From positions 1,324,408-1,388,407 of the forward strand of contig JADEYG010000012.1 in assembly GCA_016906335.1 (NCBI GenBank): DNA of 64,000 bases. Direction: 5' to 3'. The DNA comes from Novakomyces olei (Eukaryota > Ascomycota > Novakomycetes > Novakomycetales > Novakomycetaceae). The notes below the pieces were generated by a model, which ran no database searches, was not told where the DNA came from, and saw only the letters and a program-made list of their open reading frames with translations. Made by a program: the position numbers and the translations under genes. This document shows, one piece after another, positions 1 to 10,498 of the stretch. Position 1 is the stretch's first letter; the number at the start of each line of letters is the position of its first letter.

Positions 1-1
1 C

Positions 2-1423
2 GAGCAAAATGCATTAAGCTTACAATGTCCCGATTCTAAATATTCAGCAAATGCATATCGCAATCTTGATCCGTATCATATTAGCTACGTAAAGTTATTC
101 GCAGATTTCCACGATCCGTGTTCACATTCAGTCTTGAACTGGCCGGGACTTTTTAATACAAAATTGAGAGATTTTCATATCGACACGTCCAGTTCCAACC
201 TGAAATCTACTTCTGCTACTGCAAACAATACTTTGCATGCCCCCGAAATTTATAAATCAGTTTCATTGTTTTTATCAGAAGTTTTCCCCCTTTATCCTTT
301 ATTGTGTGATACAGTGTTGCAAGAGTATACGAACAATTTGCCACAACATTCACATGATTTTCCGGAATCAATTGCAACAACCATTGTTCTTCTTTGTGCA
401 GCTCTGGGCTGTATTTCTACCACTCAAAATATTGAAGATTTACTGGGTGACGATCCTCCGGGCTTAAACTATTTTTGTAAAGCCCTGCTCATGTACAATT
501 TTTTGGCGGAGCCTCGAGATTTGGAGCACGTTCAAATTCAGGTGCTAATTTGTCTGTATTATCGATACGCCGGTAAAATTAACCCAATGGTGAATTGGCT
601 ATTCATGGCTGCTCAGAGTTTAAAAGCTATTGTTCAAAGCAACACCGGTTTTTGTTCGAATGTATTTCGCGCAAATACTTTTAGCCGCCTTTACTGGGTC
701 GCAAACTACCTTGAGCGCGACTGTTTTCGCGAATTAGGGTTAAACAGCGAACTGAAAAATTTGGAGAGTATGGTCGAATTACCCTTAGGATGCGATAGTG
801 ACTCTTCCGAGTATCTTTTAAACATATGGTTTCATTTTCTTGCTGACACTTCGCTCAACCAAATATCGCGCCGAGTCTCTGCAGTTAGTCATCAATTTGA
901 AACTAATTTTCACACGGCAGATACGGTTGATATTTGCAGACTGCTTTTTACAACTGAGGAATTTTTGGTTCAGCTTAAGCAATGGGAAAGTCATTTACCG
1001 GTCGTTGTGAAATGGGACACGAAAATGTTAAGCTTTCCAAACGCTGGATTACAAAAAATTACTATAGATTATTGGTACTGCCGGTATTTGCTCTATCGAC
1101 CTTATCTGGCTGTGTCACTTACCCGTCAAGTCTCCGGGATTTCGACTACGGGACCAAGCAGTTTCACCTCTGATTTTCACACAAATGTGCAACTATGTCT
1201 TATTGCGGCTTTAAATTTTGCTCAAGCTGTGCTGAATATTCAAACTTATACAGGAGACACGATAACTTGTTTGCATCGTCTTTTTTCTGTGGTTCTTGTC
1301 CTTAAGTCATTCCAGAGATCGATGTCTCCGCATGATATTTCCATTATCAGCCGATCGGAGACGTTATTGAGAGGAAACAAGCATCCTTGGATTTGTTCGG
1401 CGCTAGACCAATGCATTTACTAA
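2..1423 (+). CDS. Zn2Cys6-type transcription factor, C-terminal part (cut by window edge)
   Basis: The frame is open from the first bases of the window, so the gene starts to the left and only about 473 residues are visible. No ATG marks a start here. The visible protein has the helical middle homology region of fungal regulators (Fungal_trans type): a block around EYTNNLP/ESIATTIVLLCAALG, then a Q.LICLYYRYAGK helix, then FSRLYWVANYLERD, which matches the usual 'R.WW..y.lDr' position. The DNA-binding cluster would lie upstream and is not seen. Family role: nuclear regulator of nearby metabolic genes. The next gene on the same strand is a sugar permease, a plausible but unproven target. No intron is needed in this part. 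Family call is fairly safe; the specific regulon is unknown. Confidence 0.75.
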   Translation, partial: EQNALSLQCPDSKYSANAYRNLDPYHISYVKLFADFHDPCSHSVLNWPGLFNTKLRDFHIDTSSSNLKSTSATANNTLHAPEIYKSVSLFLSEVFPLYPLLCDTVLQEYTNNLPQHSHDFPESIATTIVLLCAALGCISTTQNIEDLLGDDPPGLNYFCKALLMYNFLAEPRDLEHVQIQVLICLYYRYAGKINPMVNWLFMAAQSLKAIVQSNTGFCSNVFRANTFSRLYWVANYLERDCFRELGLNSELKNLESMVELPLGCDSDSSEYLLNIWFHFLADTSLNQISRRVSAVSHQFETNFHTADTVDICRLLFTTEEFLVQLKQWESHLPVVVKWDTKMLSFPNAGLQKITIDYWYCRYLLYRPYLAVSLTRQVSGISTTGPSSFTSDFHTNVQLCLIAALNFAQAVLNIQTYTGDTITCLHRLFSVVLVLKSFQRSMSPHDISIISRSETLLRGNKHPWICSALDQCIY

Positions 1424-2741
1424 ATTTATCTACTAAATTATATAGGCTGGCTATAGTTTAATTTTCACCTTCATCGGCGTTTAGACTCAAAAGATCCAAG
1501 TAAAAAATAATAAATTTACATTAAATTATTCTGAATTGGAATGAATTAGCTTATACGAGTCTAGATTGAACATGAAACAACTCGATGGGTTCATTAGTTT
1601 TAGATTGACAATGTTTTGTCAAAGTCAGAGGCATGATAAATAATAACAAACTCCACGTGGCGTCTGGTTTGACCTTGAAGCAGTGCGGGCTCGTAATTCG
1701 TAAAAACACCAAAGATCAAGAACCCTTTTATTAGAAGCACAAAGCCTTGGATAAGGTAGCGCTGTCACTTGCTCAAAGGTTTGAGACAAAAAGATGGTCA
1801 AATTTGTTTCGACATCCAATATGCACAGAATAATTGCAGATCCCCGTTTCAAAACGTTGTTACTTTCTTATTTTGGAATGTATAAGATTTGGACCATAAC
1901 CTTATGGCATAACTTACACGGGTGTTGTAAAATATTAAGTGACCTGAATGTCTCAATCGCCTCGTGTTTACGGTCAAACTACCAGGATATAACATAAATA
2001 TTTACGCGAAAATGTGAAGTTAGCTTGAAATCATCTTTTCTCTTGCAACATCGTGATTTGACACTTGCTTGCACTCATTCGTCTTTTAGTTGATTATTAT
2101 TCCCCCTATTTCCAATCCTATTTTGGATCCTCGTGTTACTGCGAATGTTTTTTAATTCTTCCTACTTTCTCTTCGACCTGTGGGGTTGATCAGACAATCT
2201 TGCAGAGCATAACCGTATTAATCATCTTTGATAATGAACTCTAATTTAGAGTCATTCTTTAAATATACGGTATTTGGGCCAACATCCGAGATCTTTTCGG
2301 CATCGTGACCACGGCTCGTCAACGAGCTAAGAAACCTTGTTTATGAGAAAATGATGCCTTTCGTCTTGACACGGGAATGAGATTAATATTTAAGCAAGGT
2401 GCTGATCCGATAATGAAGTCGGGTAATCTTGGCTTTTATCCTCGAAGCCTAACTTAAGGTCGTTAAATCGAGGAGACTTTACATTATACCTAACGGACAA
2501 GGTCGGACAGTCAGTCTTGACGACTTTATTTGATATGCTCATACATCCTAGTATTTAATTCCGATTGTCTGAGAGCAAAATTCTTAGATTTGATTATTGG
2601 TCAGCAGTGGGGCGGAAGGCTTTTTTAATTTGAAAGTGGTCTCACAAGTGATCTAGTATTGAATTCAAAGTTAAACGGACACCAGGTTGCACAATAAATA
2701 CATATATATATTGGCCCTCTGAATATTGATTTTGCGTAGCA
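1424..2741. other. intergenic, regulator to sugar permease
   Basis: No gene is recognised. The open frames on both strands are short and lack domain-like composition. The right end is the permease promoter: a TATA-like run CATATATATATTGG at about 2700-2714 lies roughly 30-40 bases before the ATG at 2742. Confidence 0.5.
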
Positions 2742-4295
2742 ATGTCTGTTACGGAGGCCCTAAGGGTCTATCCACACAAGAAATGGTACTATAACCGGAA
2801 TTTGCGCCGGCTATATGTTCTCGTCGTATTTTCGGTTATTTTCGTTCACACCAGCGTCGGCTTCGATTCCTCCATTGCAGGAAGCGTTCAAATGGTCGAT
2901 TCGTGGCAAGAAGATTTTTGTCATCCCAAGGGAGGCATTTTGGGTCTTTTTACAGCGTCATACTCTATTGGATCCATCGTTTGTTTGCCACTGGCTGCCT
3001 ACGTATCTAATCGATTTGGTAGACGCTGGGGGATTTTTATCGGTGCTGGAATTACTCTTGTCGGTGTGATTTTGCAAACCGCTGCTTCTACCGTTACGCA
3101 ATACGTCATCGGTAGAATTGTTATTGGCTTTGGCGACGGATTTTCAATGGCTTCAGCCCCCGCTTTTGTAGCTGAACTAGCTCATCCTGCCGATAGACCG
3201 CAACTCAATACATTTTTTAGCAGTTTTTGGAACTTTGGCTCCGTTGTAGCTGCTTGGACGACCTTTGGAAGTTACAGAATTACGGGTGGGTGGGCCTGGC
3301 GTCTTCCATGTCTACTTCAAGGCTTTTGGACAGTTTGTGCGTTCGGACTAGTTTGGTTTCTACCGGAGAGCCCACGCTGGCTAATTGGTCATGGCAAATT
3401 TGAACAGGCCCGCCAGATTCTTATAAAGTATCATGGTGATGGAGATGCTTCCGATCCTATTGTTGACGTGGAGTATAAAGAGATTCGAGCTTATATACAG
3501 AGGGAAAAGGATGCGGCAGACACACGCAAATGGTACGAATTGTTAAGTACGAAGGGCAATCAAAGACGGTTTTTGATTCTGTTTTTCCTCGGAATATTTC
3601 AGCAATGGTCGGGTGTTACGCTGGTACACGCTTACCTGAATTCTTCTCTAACCACTATTGGCGTGACGTCCCCTAATTCGAAGAACTTGATCGGTGGAAT
3701 CCTCTCTATTTGGGCTTGGGTCTGCTCACTATTTGCTTCGCTTAATATTGAGAGAATCCAAAGAAAAAAACTTTTTCTAATAGGCACTTTTGGACTTTGG
3801 GCAGTGTTCGTTTCGTGGACGGCTACCTCTGCTATTTATGTTGAACGTAGCATTGGGTCGGCTGCAAATGGTGTAATTGCTATGATCGTCTTATACGTCA
3901 CTGTGTTCAACTTATCTTGGAATCCACTGCCATTTTTGCACGCGGACGAAATTTTGACTTACCAGCTTAGATCAAGGGGATCTTCATTTTACCTTGGCGT
4001 TCAGCAATCTGCGTTGATTTTTAATCTTTTCGTGAATGCAATTGCTATTGAACATATCAGTTGGCGGTATTATATTGTCTATGATGTTTGGTTGCTGGTC
4101 GTTGCTCTTATTATCTATGTTTTATTCGTGGAAACGAGAGGCCTTTCACTCGAGCAAATTGGTGATTTATTTGATAGTCCGGAAAACGAAAAGATTTTCG
4201 GTAAAGCGAAGCTTCCCGATCGTCATGGGAATGGTAATGATGTTGTGGACGGAACAAAGGTTGATGGCACTACGGTTGTCAAGGAAGTTTATTAG
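2742..4295 (+). CDS. MFS sugar transporter (lactose-permease/hexose type)
   Basis: The 517-residue protein has the length and layout of the fungal sugar-porter family (12 membrane helices). Signature pieces are GFDSSIAGSVQ in helix 1, the loop 2-3 motif NRFGRRWG near residue 90, the R.xxGxG.G helix 4 block (GRIVIGFGDGF), PESPRWLIGHGK near residue 208 before the central loop, FFLGIFQQWSGV in helix 7 and the ETRGLSLEQIGDLF C-terminal motif. It would sit in the plasma membrane and import a sugar or related polyol by proton symport. The start is the ATG 30-40 bases after a TATA-like run. The reading frame is intact with no intron. The exact substrate cannot be read from sequence. Confidence 0.92.
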   Translation: MSVTEALRVYPHKKWYYNRNLRRLYVLVVFSVIFVHTSVGFDSSIAGSVQMVDSWQEDFCHPKGGILGLFTASYSIGSIVCLPLAAYVSNRFGRRWGIFIGAGITLVGVILQTAASTVTQYVIGRIVIGFGDGFSMASAPAFVAELAHPADRPQLNTFFSSFWNFGSVVAAWTTFGSYRITGGWAWRLPCLLQGFWTVCAFGLVWFLPESPRWLIGHGKFEQARQILIKYHGDGDASDPIVDVEYKEIRAYIQREKDAADTRKWYELLSTKGNQRRFLILFFLGIFQQWSGVTLVHAYLNSSLTTIGVTSPNSKNLIGGILSIWAWVCSLFASLNIERIQRKKLFLIGTFGLWAVFVSWTATSAIYVERSIGSAANGVIAMIVLYVTVFNLSWNPLPFLHADEILTYQLRSRGSSFYLGVQQSALIFNLFVNAIAIEHISWRYYIVYDVWLLVVALIIYVLFVETRGLSLEQIGDLFDSPENEKIFGKAKLPDRHGNGNDVVDGTKVDGTTVVKEVY

Positions 4296-5210
4296 CGTAT
4301 TTGTTGACATGAAAATCGAGTTATAGTTGCTTGTTAAAGTATATAGTTTAACGTTAAAGTACTTCTAGGGATCCCATTTCTTCAATTGTTAGCTATATTA
4401 TATGAAATTGAGGGTTTAAAAGCAATAGTGCTTTATACCGTAATCTGAGTAGTGTTTGAGTGTAATCTTAAGTGAAAGAGAAAGAATTAGTTACTTTATC
4501 TGGGTAGCGTTTTAACAGGAGGAAACCTATAATAGCATGTCAAAGGAACTAGCAGGCAAATCCTTTAATGATTGGTTCGAATGTCATATTCTTTTTCACA
4601 ACAGAACATAGTGCAACTGGCATTGCTATTCAGAAAACACGCAAAAATAAAAATTTGATAATACTATTAGATGAGATTTCGTCTGAATACCATAGCCAGC
4701 CATAAAGGGCTACTATCATAGCTTTGAGCGTGGACAAAGTCCATATGCGTCATAAAGTAAAAGAGATGACAATAGGAAGGCTTCCGAACCTTTGCAGTCA
4801 GTCTACCCGATATTATTAATATAATTACTAATAGCGATTTACTAATGGCACGTTACTAATATTGCTTCACTAATACCGCTTACTTAATACCGCTTTGTTT
4901 GGTATTAGGAATGATATTAATAATATGCCCAAAAATTAATATGGCAAATTCGAAAAGAAAGCGTAATTTCAATATCACCATTGGCCCATTTCGACAATCC
5001 CGGAAAGATTTGCACAATTACAGTAGTGTAGATACCCTGATATCGTCATCTTCTTACCAGACGGAGGATTTTGATCTACTTTAGCCGAAAAGCATTACAA
5101 ATATGAATTCCCCGTTTCCATAGCTTGCGAGATCGTATAAAGGGAAGGCAAAGAACGAGGACGAGCCTTTCAATATCGACTAACGATCCCAATTCAACTT
5201 CAATTTGAAT
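4296..5210. other. intergenic, permease to dehydrogenase
   Basis: No coding region recognised. The notable content is a five-copy 14-bp tandem repeat at 4825-4894, listed separately, about 320 bases upstream of the dehydrogenase ATG. Confidence 0.5.
4825..4894. repeat. five-copy 14-bp tandem repeat upstream of the dehydrogenase
   Basis: Five head-to-tail units: TTACTAATAGCGAT, TTACTAATGGCACG, TTACTAATATTGCT, TCACTAATACCGCT, TACTTAATACCGCT. The core ACTAATA..GC is kept while the edges vary. The array lies in the 5' flank of the gene at 5211, so it could be a repeated protein-binding site or a decaying minisatellite. Confidence 0.8.
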
Positions 5211-5951
5211 ATGACTCAAGGCACTGTTTATCTCGTTACTGGCGGCAACCGCGGAATCGGCCTGGGACTTGTCCAGGAATTGGCCAAAAGACCGAATGCC
5301 ACTGTTTACGTGGGCATACGAGACTTGTCGAAACCTTCGGCTGCGTTGCACAAGTTGGCGACGGCTGCAGACAACGTAATCCTCCTCAAGATTGAGTCTA
5401 CCGATTATGAAGATCCTGCCAAAGCTGCAAAGATTATCGAAGAAAAATCCGGGAAACTGGATGTTGTCATTGCCAATGCCGGGATCGCCAAGACAGGGCT
5501 GTCGCCATTTGAAAGTATTACTCCTGAATCAATTGTCGAGCATAACGCGGTCAATGTCATCGGCCCTGTGAAACTTATTCAGGCCGTCGTTCCCTTGCTC
5601 GAGAAAAGTAGACAGCCAAAGTTTATCGGTATCAGCACTTTGGCCGCGTCAATTAAAGATCTAAATTTCCCTACAACGGCTTATGGTGCCTCTAAAGCGG
5701 AGCTCAATTTCTTTCTGAAGCACGCTCACTTTAGTTATCATGAAAAGTTTGGTCTTGTTGTTTACCCGATTCATCCTGGATACGTTGAGACGGACATGTC
5801 TGCTCCGTTTAAAGAGCTGGGTGCATCTGTTGGATTGACGCCGATAACGGTTGCCGAAAGTGTGAGTGATATGCTCAAATTGGTCGATAACCCAGATCCT
5901 TCCTTGAGCGGCCGCTTCTGGAGTTACACGGGAGAAGAACTTGCTTACTAG
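5211..5951 (+). CDS. short-chain dehydrogenase/reductase
   Basis: The 246-residue protein is a classical SDR. The cofactor loop is TGGNRGIG (residues 10-17). NAG lies in 'VIANAGIAK' near residue 86, the catalytic pair is Y158 and K162 (YGASK), and HPGYVETDM follows. The Asn/Arg after the glycine motif suggests NADP(H). It resembles the yeast benzil reductase/Irc24 and Nre1 group and the aflatoxin Nor1-like ketoreductases, which are cytosolic carbonyl reductases. The ATG at 5211 is chosen because the upstream in-frame codon is TTG. The frame is intact. The substrate cannot be inferred. Confidence 0.9.
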   Translation: MTQGTVYLVTGGNRGIGLGLVQELAKRPNATVYVGIRDLSKPSAALHKLATAADNVILLKIESTDYEDPAKAAKIIEEKSGKLDVVIANAGIAKTGLSPFESITPESIVEHNAVNVIGPVKLIQAVVPLLEKSRQPKFIGISTLAASIKDLNFPTTAYGASKAELNFFLKHAHFSYHEKFGLVVYPIHPGYVETDMSAPFKELGASVGLTPITVAESVSDMLKLVDNPDPSLSGRFWSYTGEELAY

Positions 5952-7020
5952 TCTAAAGGAGGCTATTGAGGACTGTTTTGCAGGACTAGAATGCTTATAG
6001 CATCTTTTAAGTTTATTTTTAATTAACTGTTTATGACATGTACTGAACAGTATTATTTGAATGCAGTTTAGAGCAAGTTCAGTATTTTTATAATATGTTG
6101 ATCCAAAATCCTGGATATTATGAACACTCAACGGCGTGCTAGTGGATAAACCAACTTTACAACAATTCATTATTATGTTCTCTTATCGTGTGTTCTAATT
6201 ATTTTCATAGATTTTTTGATGATGATTCGAATAATTGTGCTTCCTAATGCTTAAACTTGCAACCCTTGTCACTTCCTGTAGTATAACATAATCCCCTCCT
6301 TGTCCGGTTTAGTGAATTAGAGCCACGAACGCAGCTCGAATACTACGCCAAGCATCAATTTGTGTTATACGCCTTGCCTTGGAAGTTCTAGCTATGACTA
6401 TAAATGTTAGTTGATCTGTTTATTTGACTTTAAATAACAGTTTTCAATTCCTTGGCCCTATTGCTTTTACCTAGAGAACTCGGACCAAGATAACTCGGAA
6501 TAATTCAATAGGACTAATAACAATCAAATAAACCACGATAATCCATGAGTATCTGTTAAATAAAATGCGTTGTCATAGGCTACTGACAAGACAAAAGATG
6601 CGCCTCGAATCTAGCTTTATAAGTGCAGATGCGCAAAGGCATCAAAAGTGACATCTAAAAGGGAGGGTAGATGATACCTAAAAGTGTAAATATTAATCGT
6701 AGTTTACGCGGTCTAGCAGAGTCAGTAACCCCCGAATAACAGGTTATGATAATCTCCTTCGGATTATGCAATAGGGTGGTGCCATAACGTATAAGTATCA
6801 TTTGCTACTCGATAAACAATTTAAAATTGTTAGAAGTCGCCCTAACACTAAAAGAGCACATTAATTGAAGCGAAAAGTAGATGTTTTGCCTGCGCTAGTC
6901 TGAGCTTTGTTTCCGCTACGGCAGCAAAAGCAAGTACACCTGGTGCTCGACTACGGCAGAAGATTCAAGCCTTTATGTTGCTTACCATAAGACTTGGCCG
7001 GTTTATGTCCAAGATCGAAT
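5952..7020. other. intergenic, no gene recognised
   Basis: About 1.07 kb of AT-rich sequence between the dehydrogenase and the first HNH gene. Reading both strands gives only short frames that shadow the neighbours. No RNA gene or repeat was identified. Confidence 0.5.
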
Positions 7021-7845
7021 ATGCCCTGCGACATATTCTATGAGACAACATACAAGACTGCGGTGGAAAGCTGGCTCGAACCTGCGATCGTGACAGTTGT
7101 CGACTCGCAAAAAAACAGATTGATCACATTTCCTTTTAAATTTTGCCATACTGCCGGTACGCCCAGCGTCAAGAAAGTCGGATACCTGCTCCAAGTTATC
7201 TCGGCGTCTATCACTAACGATCTTGCGACGATTGTGCTGCAATGCGATGAAAGAGCGTGCGACAAGGACGAATTTATAGCTCCGACTACTTACATAATAA
7301 CATGCCCGCCTGCTGACGAAATATGCTTTCGACCAGGCCCGCAGTGTAAATCTCGAATGCGTCTTTTTTCGGCGTCAATGTCCTCGTCTACTGTGAGCAA
7401 TTCTTCAAGGAGCTCTATACGACAAACGAGATTTTGGCTCGAGTGTTTTGCGCGTGATAACGGCCGTTGTATAATATCTGGTAGCCGTGCCTTGGATTCG
7501 AATGAAGCATGCCATATTATTCCATACAGTCTTGGCCAAAACATTTTGTTTGAGCTTACAGGCGGTCTAATTGGCCAATACAGTGTTCAGAATGGGTTGA
7601 CGCTCGAGGTTGGCCTGCACAAGGCTTACGATCAATATAGAATTGGCGTATGGTTTGAAGATGGCCGGTATTATGTTCATGCTTTCTTTCATGAATTATC
7701 GTGTTATCACGGAAACGAAGTTAAATTTGTAGAAATAATACCTGACTCTGAGAAGCCATTTCCTGCTCTGCTTCTCTGGCATTATAGGCAGTGTGTCATG
7801 ACGCGTTTCAGAGGCTTTGCTGTCCCCGTTTCAAACATTGGCTGA
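7021..7845 (+). CDS. HNH-nuclease-like protein, family member H1
   Basis: The 274-residue intact single-exon protein has an N-terminal domain of about 100 residues and then a box FRPGPQCKS (the family usually has QGKS). A Ser/Arg linker (STVSNSSRSSIRQ) follows, and then an HNH_2-type core: FARDNGRCIISG, ACHIIPYSLGQ (first His), QNGLTLEVGLHKAYDQY (Asn and second His), and a tail LLLWHYRQCVMTRFRGF. The family pattern predicts a metal-dependent DNA-cutting or DNA-binding module. The N-terminal domain is not recognised. The ATG at 7021 is used because the earlier in-frame codon is TTG and the paralogues start at this point. A decayed partial copy follows immediately. Function is unknown. Confidence 0.82.
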   Translation: MPCDIFYETTYKTAVESWLEPAIVTVVDSQKNRLITFPFKFCHTAGTPSVKKVGYLLQVISASITNDLATIVLQCDERACDKDEFIAPTTYIITCPPADEICFRPGPQCKSRMRLFSASMSSSTVSNSSRSSIRQTRFWLECFARDNGRCIISGSRALDSNEACHIIPYSLGQNILFELTGGLIGQYSVQNGLTLEVGLHKAYDQYRIGVWFEDGRYYVHAFFHELSCYHGNEVKFVEIIPDSEKPFPALLLWHYRQCVMTRFRGFAVPVSNIG

Positions 7846-8085
7846 CGCTCGATTCGGTCTGCACAAGGCTTATGTTCCGTTTAGAACTGGCATATGGTCT
7901 GAAAATGAACGGTAATAGGTTTACGCTTGTTTTCATGAGTTATCGTGCTATCGCGGAAATGAGACCAAAGTTTTACAAATAAATGCCTGAAATAAATGCC
8001 TGAAATAAATGCCTGAATTGGAGAAGTTTTTTTTCCCGCCTCTACTTCCATATCAGCATTGTGCCACTACGTGTTTCAGAGACGT
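7846..8085 (+). pseudogene. decayed 3' fragment of an HNH family gene (H1')
   Basis: This stretch repeats the last third of H1 with many changes. GGTCTGCACAAGGCTTA matches the 'LHKAY' region at about 7605. It is followed by GAACTGGCATATGG, a Tyr codon turned to TAA, TCATGAGTTATCGTG, and at the end CATTGTGCCACTACGTG then TTTCAGAG, matching the CQCVMTRFRG region. The copy joins H1 at the shared bases TGACGCTCGA, which include H1's own stop codon. It has stop codons and indels and cannot make the domain. Confidence 0.75.
7978..8016 (+). repeat. three perfect 13-bp tandem units
   Basis: AAATAAATGCCTG is present three times in a row inside the decayed HNH fragment, where H1 has a single diverged counterpart (AAATAATACCTGA). 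It is a local replication-slippage product. Confidence 0.9.
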
Positions 8086-10498
8086 TCCAATACCTGGCTC
8101 AAATCGATGTCAATTGAATGGGTTTTTTAATTTGATTTAATCGGTCTAGAAATACTTCAATTATCGTTGACAATGCAAATGCCGCCAAGTGTACTGACCT
8201 TTCTTGAACGTGTTCCGTGTATTATTATTTCAGTGTTGGTTATTGTTTCTCAATGTAATGTATGCCGCTTTGCAAGATATTCCTGCCTACGTCGCGTGTC
8301 TTTTCCGCGAAGGGCAGCACGAGTCTCAGTGTTTTTTTAATGACTAATATCGCCGATGCAAGTACGCTACGCAGTTGGAGACTGGCCCTTCATCTGTACA
8401 TCTACAGTCACAGTTTATACTGGCTCCGATATTGGCCGTTCCCTGCTTGATCCACCTGGCGCTTGATACATGGGTATTGGGCGATATTACTGTCGTTGCC
8501 CGCATCAACTTTAAATGCTGCAATTTTATGGGTCTTGAGCGTAGAGGATAGAGCTCTATTTCTATCGAATAAAAAAAGAAAACCAACATTAAAGAAGTTT
8601 CTCGAGGGAATGATGGAGAAATAGTGTTAAAATTCAGAATAATCTGATTTAACGATGTTGAAAAAGGCGTTTACTCCCGCAATTTCGCTTGTCAATGCAG
8701 AGATAGTTGGCCATCTGCAATTAAAAGACGGAAATTTAAAAAAAGATCGAAACACGCGGCTTTCGCAGAAACAGAAGCAAAGGCTTTCTAAATCTTTTAG
8801 ATCCATATTAAGCTGATCCGATCCGCGTTCTTTTATTGATGTACTTTGATTTGGATTCCATCGATATTCTATTGGTTTCCGTCAGATTCAAACCGATTAT
8901 CGTCATCTCTATCTCCTTGGACAGTCGGCCAATAGCACATTGATCTCTTTTTGTTTTTGATGTGGGGCAGTTGCCTTGTTTGCTGAATGGGAAAGATTTT
9001 CTGCTCATTTCCCGCTGTTTTACTCTTCTTAAGTCCCTACTGGTGGTCCACGCAATGGGATTTGTTGAGTTTATTTCTTATGCTGCTTTAATGGCAATAT
9101 CCTTCTCTTTTATTCAAGTGGCCCATAATCAGTTTCCAGCATCGGCAACGCGTATTGATAACTCGCTACGCCTTCCTACGCTATTCCTTTGCCGTTGACT
9201 GGGACATTCATGGGGTAAGATTGGGAAGCAAAGCCTGACGCAGTATTCAGAGTCCCATTTACTATCATCGGATTTGGACAGTAAGTATTGCATCGTAATT
9301 GGAGACAGTGGCCAACTAAAACATTGCTCCTTGTTACGAAAGTGCTTGGCAATACAGGCCGAGGGATCGGGAGACGCGTCCGCCAAAGCGGCTCGTACCG
9401 TGGACGCAATAAGCACCGACGCGGTAAAGGATAATTCGGCCACAGCGACTTCAGTAAAACCAACCAATGTGAGACGTATGTGTTGTTTACAAGTTAGCCA
9501 GTTCTTTTCACGTTTAAAAATTCCCTACTTGCACGTGAGCCTCAATCGGTTTAAGAAACAATATAGTGGGTATTCAGCATATTCTTGGTCATTTTCTGGT
9601 CCATTAGAGTCTGGACACATCTCTGAGTCTCCTTAATGAGCATTTGTTTCAATCTTAAGCAGTATTATTACCGAAAATGCGGGGTAATAATAGGGTGACG
9701 GATTTTAAGGGCGTAAAAAGTACAGTAATATTAACCACGATGATTCATTTAATTATACATAGATATTTTGTTTACTAAACAGCAATTAAACTTAAAAGTT
9801 TGCTAACATCAAGGTGTATTACAAGGGTAAGAACCAAATAAGCAAGACCCCTTAATGTAATGACAATTTGGAATCTGAACGATGGTAGGCTTTACTCTTA
9901 AACATCGAGCGCCTAAATGCAATAAAGCTGTAATGATAACATATCACTTACAACTGACATTAATGTCATAAATTTATACTCCTGTCAGCTTTATATTGGC
10001 TGCCATGTGATTAATTCGTAAGACGACGATATTTTTTCAGTTCCACGGCATATTGCTAACGATTTTTCTGCAAATAAGTCGGAAATTTTTAGTCGGGCGA
10101 AACGTTGATTGATTGTTTAGAATCTGCATATCAAATAGCTCTGAGAATCTCCCTGTCAAGGGATAGTTGCTGCAAGTAATTGCCATCATTAACCCTAATG
10201 CTCCATCTAAAACCCACCTAAAAATAGGGTTTTCTGTAGATAAGCTATCCTTGAGTCAGAGCCCACGTAAGATAAGCGATAAATATTGGCAAAAGCTTGC
10301 GAAAAAACCCTGTATCTCTTCCAAAGGGAGGACACAGCCGATTGCAACTAATTGACATTTGAACGAAGTGCTTATTTGAAAAGTCAACAGAGCCCTTTTA
10401 TTTCTTCTATTAGATCTGGAGGGTTTCAGCATAACGGCAGTACAGTAAGAACCAGTAACAAGAGTCAGCCAACAAGAACAATATCTGTTCAGTGCAAA
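8086..10498. other. 2.4-kb stretch without an assignable gene
   Basis: No recognisable product. The best open frame is on the minus strand at 9129-9467 (112 codons, hydrophobic N-terminal third, six cysteines). The opposite strand at 9274-9636 is also open. Neither shows a known domain, and the two overlap, so neither is called. The stretch 9130-9480 is richer in GC than its surroundings, which may mean a decayed gene. Confidence 0.4.

Noticed and set aside
6994-7020. Nine extra N-terminal codons for H1
   Set aside because: They would need a TTG start; the ATG at 7021 matches the start of the paralogues.
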